Positions 1 through 8,684 are shown, counted from the stretch's first letter. The stretch: DNA of 64,000 nucleotides from Paraburkholderia youngii (GCF_013366925.1 NZ_JAALDK010000001.1:3527165-3591164), one strand, 5' to 3'. Notes: generated by a model not told the origin, from the letters alone. A program made the numbers and translations.

Positions 1-675
1 CGCGCTGAACAGCGGCGGCGGCAGATCGACCGCGGTGATCAGCTCGCCGGGCTGCAACGTGGTATCGACGTCGGGCCGGTCGCCGGGCAGGCGATGGAAG
101 TCGGCGAACGCGATCGTGCGCTCGCCGCCGGGGCCGCTCACGCGCACCAGCGCATCGAGCGCGGCCAGCGCGACGCTCATGTCCGATGGGTTGACCGCGA
201 TGCATTGCGGGCTCGCGCCGAGGATCGCGTGTCCGCGGTTATGGCCGTCGAGCGCCGCGCAGCCGCTGCCGGGCAGGCGCTTGTTGCAATGCGTGAAAGC
301 GGTGTCGTAGAAGTAGCCGCAGCGGGTGCGTTGCAGCAGATTGCCGCCGACCGTCGCCATGTTGCGCAACTGCGGCGACGCGCCCGCGAGCAGCGCTTGC
401 GACAGCAGCGGGTACTGCTCGCGCACCAGCGCGTGATTGGCCGCGTCGCTATTGCGCACCAGCGCGCCGATGCGCAGGCCGCCGCCGGGCAGCGTCGTCA
501 CCGAGTCGAGGCCGCCGATGTGTGTGATATCGATGAGCCGCACCGGCCGCGCGACGCCGCCCTTCATCAGATCGAGCAGATTCGTGCCGCCGCCGATGAA
601 CACCGCGCCGGGCTGTTGCGCGGCGCGTACCGCGCTGGCGACGTCGCTGGCGCGGTCGTAGGAAATCGCATCCAT
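1..675 (-). CDS. paoB: FAD-binding subunit of periplasmic aldehyde oxidoreductase (PaoB/YagS-like), 3' end beyond window
   Basis: This is the FAD subunit of a xanthine-dehydrogenase-family molybdoenzyme; it would pass electrons between the 2Fe-2S subunit and the final acceptor. The protein begins [11 protein letters not shown] and carries the FAD pyrophosphate-binding motif [12 protein letters not shown], followed by a second Gly-rich stretch ([16 protein letters not shown]), as in the FAD_binding_5 fold. The reading frame is open to base 1, so the C-terminus lies outside the window. Its start is 11 bases after the stop of the 2Fe-2S subunit gene, which implies one operon in the usual paoA-paoB order. 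The molybdenum subunit (paoC) should follow just outside the window. The family call is firm; the substrate (aromatic or aliphatic aldehydes) is inferred from the family. Confidence 0.88.
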   Translation of the reverse strand, partial: MDAISYDRASDVASAVRAAQQPGAVFIGGGTNLLDLMKGGVARPVRLIDITHIGGLDSVTTLPGGGLRIGALVRNSDAANHALVREQYPLLSQALLAGASPQLRNMATVGGNLLQRTRCGYFYDTAFTHCNKRLPGSGCAALDGHNRGHAILGASPQCIAVNPSDMSVALAALDALVRVSGPGGERTIAFADFHRLPGDRPDVDTTLQPGELITAVDLPPPLFSA

Positions 676-686
676 GTCGGTCTCCG

Positions 687-1403
687 TCAGGCGTGCTCGT
701 GCGCGGCGCGCACCGCGGCGACGATGTTCACGTACGCGCCGCAGCGGCAGATGTTGCCGCTCATGCGTTCGCGGATTTCGTCGTCGGTGAGCGCGGCGGG
801 ACGCGCGCGCACGTCGGCGGTCACGGTGCTCGCCGTGCCGCTGCGGAATTCGCCGAGCAGGGCGGTCGCCGAGCACAACTGCCCGGGCGTACAGTAGCCG
901 CACTGGAACGCATCGTGTTCGATGAACGCGGCCTGCACAGGACTCAACGTGCCGTTGCTCGCGAGTCCTTCGACGGTCGTGATGTTCTCGCCTTCATGCA
1001 TGACCGCGAGCGTCAGGCACGAGTTGATGCGGCGGCCGTCGGCGAGCACCGTGCAGGCGCCGCATTGACCACGGTCGCAGCCTTTCTTCGTGCCCATCAG
1101 ACCGGCGTATTCGCGCAACGCGTCGAGCAGCGTCACGCGCGGTTCGAGCTGTAGCGCGTATGCGCGGCCGTTGACGGTCAATGTAACGGGGCGCGGCGGC
1201 ACCACGGGGTTGCTTTGCGGCGCGGGTGCGGCGGGTGCCTGCGCTTGCGCGCGCAGATGCGGCGCCGCGCCGATCGTCGCGGCGGCCGCCGCCGATTGCA
1301 GGAAGCGGCGGCGTGACGGTTGGGAAGGTGTGGTGGTTTGCTCGGCGGCCGACTCTGAAGCGGGGGTGTCCCCGCAATGCTGACATTCTGTAGGCGTGGT
1401 CAT
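687..1403 (-). CDS. paoA: 2Fe-2S subunit of periplasmic aldehyde oxidoreductase (PaoA/YagT-like), Tat-exported
   Basis: This is the small iron-sulfur subunit of a molybdenum hydroxylase. I chose the ATG at 1403, which gives a 238-residue protein. Its N-terminus holds a twin-arginine motif (SRRRFLQS, residues 30-37) followed by an Ala-rich hydrophobic stretch, typical of Tat export of the folded, cofactor-loaded complex. The ferredoxin domain has the first cluster motif ([11 protein letters not shown], then SCL). The helical domain has the second ([11 protein letters not shown], then GNICRCG). The frame stays open further upstream, but a start there would bury the Tat signal. The gene is first in the operon with paoB. 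The 265-base gap upstream separates it from the hydrogenase-like operon on the same strand. Confidence 0.92.
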   Translation of the reverse strand: MTTPTECQHCGDTPASESAAEQTTTPSQPSRRRFLQSAAAAATIGAAPHLRAQAQAPAAPAPQSNPVVPPRPVTLTVNGRAYALQLEPRVTLLDALREYAGLMGTKKGCDRGQCGACTVLADGRRINSCLTLAVMHEGENITTVEGLASNGTLSPVQAAFIEHDAFQCGYCTPGQLCSATALLGEFRSGTASTVTADVRARPAALTDDEIRERMSGNICRCGAYVNIVAAVRAAHEHA

Positions 1404-1668
1404 GACGATCTGTTGACTCCATTGAAAGGTCAATGCAGGCTGACGACGCGTCGATGTCCAACGCATCGCGTTGACACAAACCATTGAGCAGCAATTTAAG
1501 TGCCGTTGCGGGTGCAGCTACAACGGTATTAAAGACTCGCTGCAAACGCAAAGCCGATCCGCGCAATAAAGGCAGGCCAATATGCGCAATGATCGGGATG
1601 GAGCCCGTGTGGAGTCATGCAAAACGGGCAAAGTTGCACGTTTTGCACTGGGGAAAACGACCTGCGGC

Positions 1669-2178
1669 TCAACGCGCCCGGCAGGCTGTGAGGATGCCTC
1701 GCAGCAAATCGAGCGGCGGCGGCGGACATCCGGGGATCGTCACGTCCACCGGCAAGATCGACGAAACCGGGCCGCACACCGCGTAACTATTGGCAAAAAT
1801 GCCGCCCGTGCATGCGCACTCGCCGGCGGCAACGACGAGTTTCGGAGCGGGGGTCGCGTCGTACGCGGCGAGCAGGGCCGTGCGCATATTCAGCGTCACC
1901 GGCCCGGTCACGAGCAGCAGGTCCGCATGCCGCGGACTCGCGACGAATTTGATGCCAAGCCCTTCGATGTTGTAGTACGGGTTGTTCAGCGCGTGAATCT
2001 CCAACTCGCAACCGTTGCATGAACCCGCATCGATCTGCCGGATGCACAGCGCCCGCCCAAGCAGATCGAGTATGTCCCCGCGAATGCGTCGCTCCTCGTG
2101 AAGCCATGCGTCTTCCGCCGCCGGCGCGGGTTCGTCGGGGAAATCGGTGCGCGCGAATTGCCGGATCAGTTGCCACAT
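1669..2178 (-). CDS. Hydrogenase-4-like small Fe-S subunit (HyfI/NuoB family)
   Basis: This 169-residue protein belongs to the NuoB/HyfI family, which carries the last 4Fe-4S cluster (N2-type) facing the quinone or catalytic site in complex-I-related membrane complexes. The four expected cysteines are present: C54 and C57 (AGSCNGCELEI), C121 (GECACTGGIF) and C151 (IPGCPPPP). The start at 2178 was chosen because MWQLIRQF is the usual family N-terminus and the ATG overlaps the stop of the upstream large-subunit gene by one base (TGATG), implying translational coupling. The frame extends 43 codons further upstream without family similarity. It is the last gene of the operon. Confidence 0.88.
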   Translation of the reverse strand: MWQLIRQFARTDFPDEPAPAAEDAWLHEERRIRGDILDLLGRALCIRQIDAGSCNGCELEIHALNNPYYNIEGLGIKFVASPRHADLLLVTGPVTLNMRTALLAAYDATPAPKLVVAAGECACTGGIFANSYAVCGPVSSILPVDVTIPGCPPPPLDLLRGILTACRAR

Positions 2179-3740
2179 CAGAGATCGTGCCCCGCGTAGT
2201 TCAGGTTGAACGACTTGTTGATCAGCGGGAAATCGGGAACGATGTTGCCGATGATCGCGTGTTCGAGCGCCGGCCAGTTCTGCCATGACGGATCGTGGCA
2301 ATGGCATCGGCCGATGACGTCGCCCGGGGCGAGATCGAGGGCGACGAATACGTCCCCTCGCCAGCCTTCCACCCAGCCTACGCCTTGCGCGTGCGCCGTT
2401 GCAGGCGTCATGGCGACGACCGCGGGACCGTCATCGGGAAGATTGGTGAGCAGCGTGCGGATCAGGCGCAGGGATTCATCGATTTCGGCGAAGCGCACCG
2501 CGACGCGTGCGGCAACGTCGCCGCGCGCATCGCTGACCGCATTGACCGCCATGTCGTCATACGGAGCAGCGCGCAAGTTCGCGCGAACGTCGAAGGTTCG
2601 GCCGCTGGCGCGGGCGGCCATGCCACGCACGCCGAAATGCTCGACGACAGCGGGCGTCAATCGTCCCGTGCCGAGGAACCGATCCTGCAGCCCGGACTGG
2701 TCTTCGTAGACTTTGCGCATCACGTGAACCTCGCGTTCGATCCGTTCGCATTGCTCGGTCAGCACCGCCGCGTCGTCGGGGCGAACATCGACCGATACAC
2801 CGCCCGGCACGATCCGATCCATCAGGTACCGATGTCCGAACAGGCGGGCGTTCGTGCGTATCCAGTCCTCCTTGAGCCGCGAGAATTGCGCGAGTGCGAA
2901 GCCGAACCCGGCGTCGTTGCCCAGTGCGCCGAGGTCGCCGAGGTGGTTGGCCACGCGTTCGCGTTCGAGCAGAAGCGCACGCAGATACAGTGCGCGCTTC
3001 GACAGTTGCGTGCCGCTGGCTTGCTCGAGCGCCATGCAAAAGGCCCACGAGAACGCGACGGTCGAGTCGCCCGCAATCCTCGCGGCAACCCGATGACCGT
3101 GCGATGCGGGAGTACGTTCAAACAGACGCTCGACGCCGCGGTGCGCATAGCCGAGACGTTCTTCGAGGCGCAGCACCTTCTCGCCGACGACCGAGAAGCG
3201 GAAATGCCCCGGCTCGATGGTGCCGGCATGAATCGGCCCGACAGCGATCTCGTGTACGCCATCGCCCGCAACCTGCACGAACGGGTAGTCCGCCTCGCTC
3301 GATTCGAAGGCTTCGACACCCGTCGCCTGCCTTTGCAGCGGGAAATAATCATCGGGCCAGTTGCCGTGATTGAGCCACGCGCGCGTGTCCTGGGCGCCAC
3401 GCGCGCGCAGGCCGATCAGATCGAAGATCGCTCGTTGCATGCGAGTCGCGCACGGGAAAACGGTGGCGAGATCGGGATAGTCTCCACCGGCATTCTGCTG
3501 ACGCCCGATCGGCAGGCGCACCCACGCTATGCCGTCATCGCATTCGTACGCGGCGTTCACCGAGAAACCGTCTTCGACTGCTTCGCTGCCCCACATTGCA
3601 ACGAGGCGCCGCTGCTCCGCTCGCGCGGTGCGCGCAAGCTCGAGCCACGCTGATTCATCAGCACTCACCACTGCTGCTGGAATCTGGCCCGCACGATGTG
3701 TGAGGCGGGTGGCGGCAAGTTGCATCGATTCGAGTCGCAT
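2178..3740 (-). CDS. Hydrogenase-4-like large subunit (HyfG/HycE family) without nickel-ligand cysteines
   Basis: This 520-residue fusion has a NuoC-like N-terminal domain (about residues 30-150, with DYPDLATVFPCATRMQRA) followed by a NuoD/NiFe-hydrogenase large-subunit domain. In true HycE/HyfG, two CxxC pairs hold the NiFe site. Here the first position reads RIAGDSTVAF and the protein ends NLNYAGHDL, so neither pair is present and the only close cysteine pair is a CHC near residue 480. This matches the 'energy-converting hydrogenase-related' (Ehr) complexes, which cannot bind NiFe. The gene sits three bases after the hyfF-like gene and overlaps the small-subunit gene. A role in proton translocation coupled to an unknown redox reaction is inference. 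Confidence 0.85.
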   Translation of the reverse strand: MRLESMQLAATRLTHRAGQIPAAVVSADESAWLELARTARAEQRRLVAMWGSEAVEDGFSVNAAYECDDGIAWVRLPIGRQQNAGGDYPDLATVFPCATRMQRAIFDLIGLRARGAQDTRAWLNHGNWPDDYFPLQRQATGVEAFESSEADYPFVQVAGDGVHEIAVGPIHAGTIEPGHFRFSVVGEKVLRLEERLGYAHRGVERLFERTPASHGHRVAARIAGDSTVAFSWAFCMALEQASGTQLSKRALYLRALLLERERVANHLGDLGALGNDAGFGFALAQFSRLKEDWIRTNARLFGHRYLMDRIVPGGVSVDVRPDDAAVLTEQCERIEREVHVMRKVYEDQSGLQDRFLGTGRLTPAVVEHFGVRGMAARASGRTFDVRANLRAAPYDDMAVNAVSDARGDVAARVAVRFAEIDESLRLIRTLLTNLPDDGPAVVAMTPATAHAQGVGWVEGWRGDVFVALDLAPGDVIGRCHCHDPSWQNWPALEHAIIGNIVPDFPLINKSFNLNYAGHDL

Positions 3741-3743
3741 CCG

Positions 3744-5207
3744 TCAGCCCGCCAACATCGTTGCGGCCTGGCGATACCACGTTGCCAGATACGGTGGCAC
3801 ATAGAGCCCAAGCATCAGCCCCAAACCCAGATGCACGAATACCGGCAGCGGTGCGGGGCGATGCTCGAGCGGCTTGGCCGTCGTCGTTTCGCCGAACACC
3901 ATTCGCTGCACGCGCGCGAAGATCGCCGCGAACGCAACGGCGAGGCCCAGCAGCAACAGCGGCGCTGTCCACGGTAGCGTGTTCATCGCGGTCGTCAGAA
4001 TCAGAAATTCGCTTGCGAACACGCCGAACGGCGGCAGTCCGAGAATCGCGAGCGCGCCGAGCATCATGCCCCAGCCGACCGTCGGGCTGACCTGCAGCAG
4101 CCCGCGAATGCCATCGATCGCCTGGGTACCCGCCTTTTGCGTCGCGTGGCCGACCGCAAAGAAGATCGCCGACTTGACGAGGGAATGGACGGTCATATGC
4201 AGCAGACCGGCGAACGTCGCGACCGGGCCGCCGAGGCCGAACGCGAACGTCATCAGTCCCATGTGCTCGATCGACGAATACGAAAACAGCCGCTTGACGT
4301 CCTTCTGCCGAAACAGCGAGAACGACGCGATCAGCACCGACACGAGCCCGAATCCGACCAGCAATCGTCCGGGCAGGCCATTGCCGAGCGCGCCGTCCGC
4401 CAGCACCTTGCAGCGCAGCACCGCGTACAGCGCGACGTTCAGCAGCAGCCCGGACAGCACCGCTGAGATCGGTGTCGGGCCTTCGGCATGCGCGTCCGGC
4501 AGCCAGTTGTGCATCGGCACGAGTCCGACCTTCGTGCCGTAGCCGACCAGCAGGAACACGAAGGCGATCGACACGATGGACGGGTCCAGGTGCGTCTTGA
4601 CGGCTGCAAGGCTCGTCCACAGCAGCGCGTCGCCGTCGCTCAGTTGCCGGCTCGCGGCGAGGTACAGCAGGATCGTGCCGAACAAGGCCTGCGCGATGCC
4701 GACACCGCACAGGATGAAGTACTTCCAGGCGGCCTCGAGACTCGCGGCGGTCCGATACACGCTGACGAGCAGCACGGTCGCGAGCGTCGCGCCCTCCATC
4801 GCGACCCATAGCACGCCGAGGTTATTGGTCAGCAGCGCGAGCAGCATCGCGAACATGAACAACTGGTACATACTGTGATAGAGGCGCATCCGCGTCGCCG
4901 TCATCCGCCCGCGCGCCTCTTCGATCTGCATGTACGGCCGCGAGAACAGCGACGTCGTCCAGCCGACGAATGCAGTCAGCGCGACGAGGTACACGTTCAG
5001 GGGATCGACGAAGAATGCACGATCGAACGCGAACGACGGTCCGCGTTCGACGGTGCGCGCGGCGAGCACCAGCGTCGCCGCGAACGTCACGAAGCTGAAG
5101 CCGGCGTTCAGGTTGCGCGCGACCGGAGCGGGGCGCACGCCCGCGAGACATGCGGCCGCCACGAGCGGAATGCCGAGCACGGCGAGCACGACGTGGGCGT
5201 CATTCAT
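3744..5207 (-). CDS. Hydrogenase-4-like membrane subunit HyfF (NuoL/M/N antiporter family)
   Basis: This 487-residue polytopic membrane protein belongs to the Mrp/NuoLMN proton-translocating family. Family hallmarks include a central helix region ending TKVGLVPMHNWLPDAHAE, where a conserved Lys and the WLPDAH motif occur, and a later KRLFSYSSIEHMG motif. About 13 hydrophobic segments can be seen. The start overlaps the 3' end of the hyfE-like gene by 8 bases and the stop is 3 bases before the large-subunit gene, so the genes are tightly coupled. Its expected job is proton pumping across the inner membrane, driven by the peripheral Fe-S arm. Confidence 0.9.
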   Translation of the reverse strand: MNDAHVVLAVLGIPLVAAACLAGVRPAPVARNLNAGFSFVTFAATLVLAARTVERGPSFAFDRAFFVDPLNVYLVALTAFVGWTTSLFSRPYMQIEEARGRMTATRMRLYHSMYQLFMFAMLLALLTNNLGVLWVAMEGATLATVLLVSVYRTAASLEAAWKYFILCGVGIAQALFGTILLYLAASRQLSDGDALLWTSLAAVKTHLDPSIVSIAFVFLLVGYGTKVGLVPMHNWLPDAHAEGPTPISAVLSGLLLNVALYAVLRCKVLADGALGNGLPGRLLVGFGLVSVLIASFSLFRQKDVKRLFSYSSIEHMGLMTFAFGLGGPVATFAGLLHMTVHSLVKSAIFFAVGHATQKAGTQAIDGIRGLLQVSPTVGWGMMLGALAILGLPPFGVFASEFLILTTAMNTLPWTAPLLLLGLAVAFAAIFARVQRMVFGETTTAKPLEHRPAPLPVFVHLGLGLMLGLYVPPYLATWYRQAATMLAG

Positions 5208-5859
5208 CTTTGAGTTTCTCGAGGTGATGGATGTCCAGGCTGTCGAACTGCTCGCGAATCTGGAACATGAAGACGCCCAGAATCAGAATCCCGACCAGCA
5301 CGTCGAGTGCGATGCCGAGTTCCACGATCATCGGCATGCCGTTGGTCGCGGCCGTGGCGGCAAAGAACAGCCCGTTTTCCATCGACAGGAAGCCGATCAC
5401 CTGGGGAACCGCCTTCGCGCGCGTGATCATCGCCATGAACGACAACAGCACGCACGCAAGCGCGATCCCGAGCGTGCCGCGCGCGGCCGACGTCGCGAGC
5501 TGGCTGATCGGCGACGCGACGTTGAACGCGATGATCACGAGCACGATGCCGATCAGCAGCGTGGCCGGAATGTTGATCAGCGGTTCGACGTCGGCCTGAA
5601 TGTCGAGCCTGCGCACGAGCCGATACAGAATCCACGGAATCACGCCGACCTTCAGCACGAGCGTCAGTCCGGCCGACACGTACAGATGCGCATCATCCGT
5701 CACGAAACCGAGGATCAGGATTGCCACCACCAGCGCCACACCCTGCAACGTATAGAGATGGATCAGCGACAGGATGCGGCGCTGGCTCAGCATCGCGAAC
5801 GACAGCATCAGCAGCACGGCAGCGAGGAAATTGATCAGTTGCGTCGCGTAGGCGTGCAT
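5200..5859 (-). CDS. Hydrogenase-4-like membrane subunit HyfE (NuoK-like)
   Basis: This 219-residue integral membrane protein resembles HyfE, which is a NuoK-like subunit with extra N-terminal helices. Several hydrophobic helices are evident (for example LINFLAAVLLMLSFAML and VIGFLSMENGLFFAA). The acidic SMENGLF motif inside a helix matches the NuoK-type conserved Glu. The N-terminus MHAYATQLINFLAAV places the first helix immediately. The start codon directly follows the stop of the hyfC-like gene with no spacer, and the stop overlaps the hyfF-like start, so it depends on operon translation. Confidence 0.85.
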   Translation of the reverse strand: MHAYATQLINFLAAVLLMLSFAMLSQRRILSLIHLYTLQGVALVVAILILGFVTDDAHLYVSAGLTLVLKVGVIPWILYRLVRRLDIQADVEPLINIPATLLIGIVLVIIAFNVASPISQLATSAARGTLGIALACVLLSFMAMITRAKAVPQVIGFLSMENGLFFAATAATNGMPMIVELGIALDVLVGILILGVFMFQIREQFDSLDIHHLEKLKDE

Positions 5860-6810
5860 TCAGGCTCCCAGCAGCAGATGGACGAGCATGCCGATCACGG
5901 CGAGCAGGAAGGCGGTCGCAAGGAACTCCGGAACCCGGAAAATCCGCATCTTCGCGTTGGCGGTCTCGACCACCGCCAGCGCGGCGCCGCCGACCATCAG
6001 CTTGACGAACAGTGCCGGCACCGCGAACAGCAGCGCGAGCGGATTACCCGCCGCGGCGATCCCCCACGGCATGAACAGCGCAATACCGATGCACGAGTAG
6101 GCGAACAGTTTGAGGCTGGCCGCCCATTCCATCAGCGCGAGGTGCCGCCCCGAATATTCGAGGGTCAGCGCCTCGTGGATCATCGTCAGCTCGAGGTGAG
6201 TGGTCGGATTGTCGACGGGCAGCCGCGCATTCTCGGCGAGCGACACCAGAGTGAACGCGATGCCGGCGAATGCCAGGCTCGGGTAGATGGTCAGCTCGCT
6301 GTGGCCGAGCGTCGCGACGATGCTCGTGAGCAGGGTCGACTGCGTGATCAGCGAGGCCGACAGCAGCACCATCAGCAGGGCCGGTTCCGCGAGGAAACCG
6401 ACCAGCATCTCGCGGCGCGCGCCGAGCGTGCCGAATGCCGTGCCGACATCCATTGCCGCCAGCGACAGCGCGACGCGCGCGAACGCGAACAGGCCGACGA
6501 GCGCGATCGCATCCGCGGCGGGCGACAGCGGCAATTCGGTCGACAGCGTCGGCACGACTGCGCAGGCGAGCGTCATCGCGGCCCACACGACATAGGGCGC
6601 GCCACGGAACACCGGACTCGCGCCACGAGCGACGACCGACTCCTTGTTGAACAGCTTGTGGAGCATCCGGTACGGCTGCCAGATGCTGGGCGCGCGCCGG
6701 TTCTGCAGCCACGCGCGGCACTGGTTGACCCAGCCCGTGAGCAGTGGCGCCGCGGCAAGCGCCACGATGATCTCGAGGCTTTGCGACAGCACGCCGGATA
6801 CAGTCACCAT
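5860..6810 (-). CDS. Hydrogenase-4-like membrane subunit HyfC (NuoH family)
   Basis: This 316-residue NuoH-type subunit links the membrane arm with the Fe-S arm. Features of the family are the loop RAPSIWQPYRMLHKLFNKE near residue 35, the acidic stretch ENARLPVDNPTTHLEL around residue 195 and IHEALTLEYSG just after it. Eight or so hydrophobic helices follow the NuoH pattern. The ATG at 6810 (MVTVSGVLSQ) was chosen because it overlaps the stop of the preceding hyfB-like gene by 7 bases; the same frame runs open for another 190 codons upstream, but that part is only the antisense-frame shadow of hyfB. The gene appears intact. Confidence 0.9.
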   Translation of the reverse strand: MVTVSGVLSQSLEIIVALAAAPLLTGWVNQCRAWLQNRRAPSIWQPYRMLHKLFNKESVVARGASPVFRGAPYVVWAAMTLACAVVPTLSTELPLSPAADAIALVGLFAFARVALSLAAMDVGTAFGTLGARREMLVGFLAEPALLMVLLSASLITQSTLLTSIVATLGHSELTIYPSLAFAGIAFTLVSLAENARLPVDNPTTHLELTMIHEALTLEYSGRHLALMEWAASLKLFAYSCIGIALFMPWGIAAAGNPLALLFAVPALFVKLMVGGAALAVVETANAKMRIFRVPEFLATAFLLAVIGMLVHLLLGA

Positions 6811-7785
6811 CGTCTCACCAGCATCAGCAGGAGGATCAGCACGGCGAAGCTGTAGGTCAGGTACACGGCGATCCGGCCCGTCTGCAGCCGACCCGCCCAT
6901 TCCGCCGCGCGTTGCGTGAGTGCCGCGATACGCTCGTACAGAATCGACCACGTGCGGTCGGCGACCGAGACCCGGTAGGCCGGCTGCGCGTCGAACGGCG
7001 ACGGCAATTGCCGCTCGATGCGCAGCAGCGGCGCGAAAATTTCGCGGATCGGTTGCCCGAAGCCTTCCGCCGTGTCCTGCATCCGCGCGGTCGTGAACGG
7101 GAAGCCGCAACTCCACGGCGCGGCCCGTCGCAGCCGACCGTGGTAGAAGCGCCGCATCAGCACCCACGCAAGGCCGCAGCAGGCGACGAAAAACAGCATG
7201 AACACGACGGGCATGTAGCTCGCCCGCGCGGTCGATACCGGCACGAAGATCAGCCAGCCATGATTCTCCGCGCCGATTCCGGCGCCGACGAGCACGCGCG
7301 TGACCCGGTCCAGCACCTTGACGAACTGCGTGGGCATCAGTCCGAGCAGCACACCGGCCACCGCGAACCAGCAGAACGCGAGCCGTTCCCAACTGTTCGC
7401 GTCGTGTGCGCGACTCAGTTTCGTTTCTCTCGGCTGCCCGAGGAAGACGATCTGGTAGAGCATCGCGGTCAGCGCAAGCGCGGACAGCTCCCGCATGCCG
7501 TACGCGCGAAACAGCACCGCGAGCCCGAGCGCGACGATCATCAGGCCGACGTTGTCGATCGACGAATACGCGAGCAGACGCTTCATGTCGACCTGGATCG
7601 TACTAAACACCACGCCGAGCAGCGCGGTGCCGATGCCCAGCACGAGCAGCAGCGCGCCCCACCAGGCGATCTGCACGTGCAGCAGGTCGAACACGGTGCG
7701 GATCAGGCCATACAGACCGACTGCCGATCGCGAGCCAGGCGGCTGCGACCAGCAGGACGAAATGGACGACCGGGAAAGGTGCCAT
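6804..7785 (-). pseudogene. Broken hyfB-like gene: internal deletion and frame change
   Basis: HyfB proteins are about 650-680 residue NuoL-like antiporter subunits. Only the C-terminal part is readable here: from AVGLYGLIRTVFDLL (about 7730) through the MKRLLAYSSIDNVG motif to LLMLVRRW at 6804, about 310 residues. A plausible original start lies at 7785, with a GGAGA ribosome site 9 bases before ATG. It reads MAPFPVVHFVLLVAAAWLAI and then runs out of frame near 7728, exactly where the HyfB-like frame begins. The simplest reading is a large out-of-frame deletion that removed roughly half the protein, including the central proton-path helices. An alternative is an assembly error. A translation in the HyfB frame alone would need a start at 7853 with an unrelated Arg-rich N-terminus. 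Confidence 0.75.
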
Positions 7786-7897
7786 CCGGAATGTCTCCAG
7801 TACGCTCGGTTTGGACGAGGAGCATGGAATGAGCTCCGGCTTGCCGGCCTCACTCGAATCGCATTATGACATCAGAAACCAATCTGGATAACAGGAT

Positions 7898-7916
7898 ATG
7901 ATAATGCCATTATCAT
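7898..7916. promoter_or_regulatory. Perfect 19-bp palindrome, candidate FUR-family operator
   Basis: ATGATAATG-C-CATTATCAT is a perfect 9-1-9 inverted repeat. It lies in the intergenic space between the divergent starts at 7785 (hyfB-like, minus) and 7983 (DUF1275, plus). Sequence style (TGATAAT...ATTATCA) is that of Fur/Zur-type metal regulators, but the 7-3-7 spacing differs from the canonical Fur 7-1-7 arrangement. It could control either or both neighbours. The regulator identity is inference only. Confidence 0.45.
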
Positions 7917-7982
7917 GTGAGCCACATATTCGCCACGTCTTTGCCACGTCTTTGCCGTTGCTCCAAGCGATTGAGTGATCCT

Positions 7983-8576
7983 ATGCCTGCGCAGTACTTT
8001 CGAAGCCTGACGGGAAAACACCGCAGCACGAGCGCGAATCGTCAGCTCGGGTTTTCTCTTGCCTTCGTCGCCGGCGCCACCAATGCGGGCGGCTTTCTCG
8101 CGGTCAGGCAATACACGTCGCACATGAGCGGCATCGTGTCGGCGATCGCGGATCAGGCGGCGCTCGGCGACCTCCGGCTCGTGCTGGCTGGCATTGGTTC
8201 GCTGGCGTCGTTTCTGGTCGGAGCGGGGTGCTCGGCGGTGCTCGTCAACTGGGGGCGCCGCCGCAGCCTGCAAAGCCAGTACGTGCTGCCGTTGGTGGTT
8301 GAGGCCGCGATGCTGCTGCTGTTCGGTCTGCTCGGCAGCCACCTCGCGCTAGGCGAAGCATTCTTCGTCCCCCTGACCGTGATCCTGCTGTGCTTCATCA
8401 TGGGGCTGCAGAATGCGATGATCACCAAGTTGTCGGGTGCGGACGGCGCAATCGGTTTCAAGCATGTGGGCTACGTGTCGACCGTGCCGCTCGCTGGCGC
8501 ACTCGTCACGCTGGCGATCGTGCCTGTCGTCGATGATCTGTTGACCTGTCTCTGCCGGTTCGAGCGCAGGCACTGA
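7983..8576 (+). CDS. DUF1275 (YoaK-like) membrane protein with apparent internal deletion
   Basis: The N-terminal 145 residues are typical DUF1275: RSLTGKHRSTSANRQLG, then FVAGATNAGGFLAVRQYTSHMSGIVSAIAD and four to five hydrophobic helices. After GLQNAMITKLSGAD the family normally continues with an RTTHxTG...TDxGIELG block of roughly 50 residues. Here the protein jumps straight to GAIGFKHVGYVSTVPLAGAL, which is the family's last helix. The result is 197 residues instead of about 240. The deletion is in frame, so a shortened membrane protein could still be made, but the conserved signature is lost. The function of the family is not established. ATG at 7983 fits the family N-terminus. Confidence 0.75.
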   Translation: MPAQYFRSLTGKHRSTSANRQLGFSLAFVAGATNAGGFLAVRQYTSHMSGIVSAIADQAALGDLRLVLAGIGSLASFLVGAGCSAVLVNWGRRRSLQSQYVLPLVVEAAMLLLFGLLGSHLALGEAFFVPLTVILLCFIMGLQNAMITKLSGADGAIGFKHVGYVSTVPLAGALVTLAIVPVVDDLLTCLCRFERRH

Positions 8577-8646
8577 GCTCACGCGAGGACGGGGGAATGC
8601 TGGCGTGAAATGCCGGTTCTGGTCGTGCCGTCCAAAGCAAATGCAT

Positions 8647-8652
8647 TATAAT
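8647..8652 (+). promoter_or_regulatory. Candidate -10 box (TATAAT) for the small RHH gene
   Basis: A perfect TATAAT lies 32 bases before the ATG at 8685 in an otherwise GC-rich context, so it is a likely -10 element. No good -35 hexamer is visible 16-18 bases upstream. The flanking string GCATTATAATTT also occurs on the minus strand at about 10267-10278, upstream of the PhnA-like gene. Confidence 0.4.
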
Positions 8653-8684
8653 TTGGTTAGCATATTTGCCGACTCGTCCTCGCA

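Noticed and set aside
4930..6855. 641-codon open frame on the plus strand across the hyf-like genes
   Set aside because: It is antisense to four well-supported membrane-subunit genes and its translation is an Arg/His/Gln-rich string with no domain. In high-GC DNA such shadows are expected.
7603..7785. Frame starting MAPFPVVHFVLLVAA taken as an independent 60-residue membrane protein
   Set aside because: After about 22 residues it turns into Arg-rich shadow sequence exactly where the HyfB-like frame begins, so it is better explained as the 5' end of the broken hyfB-like gene.
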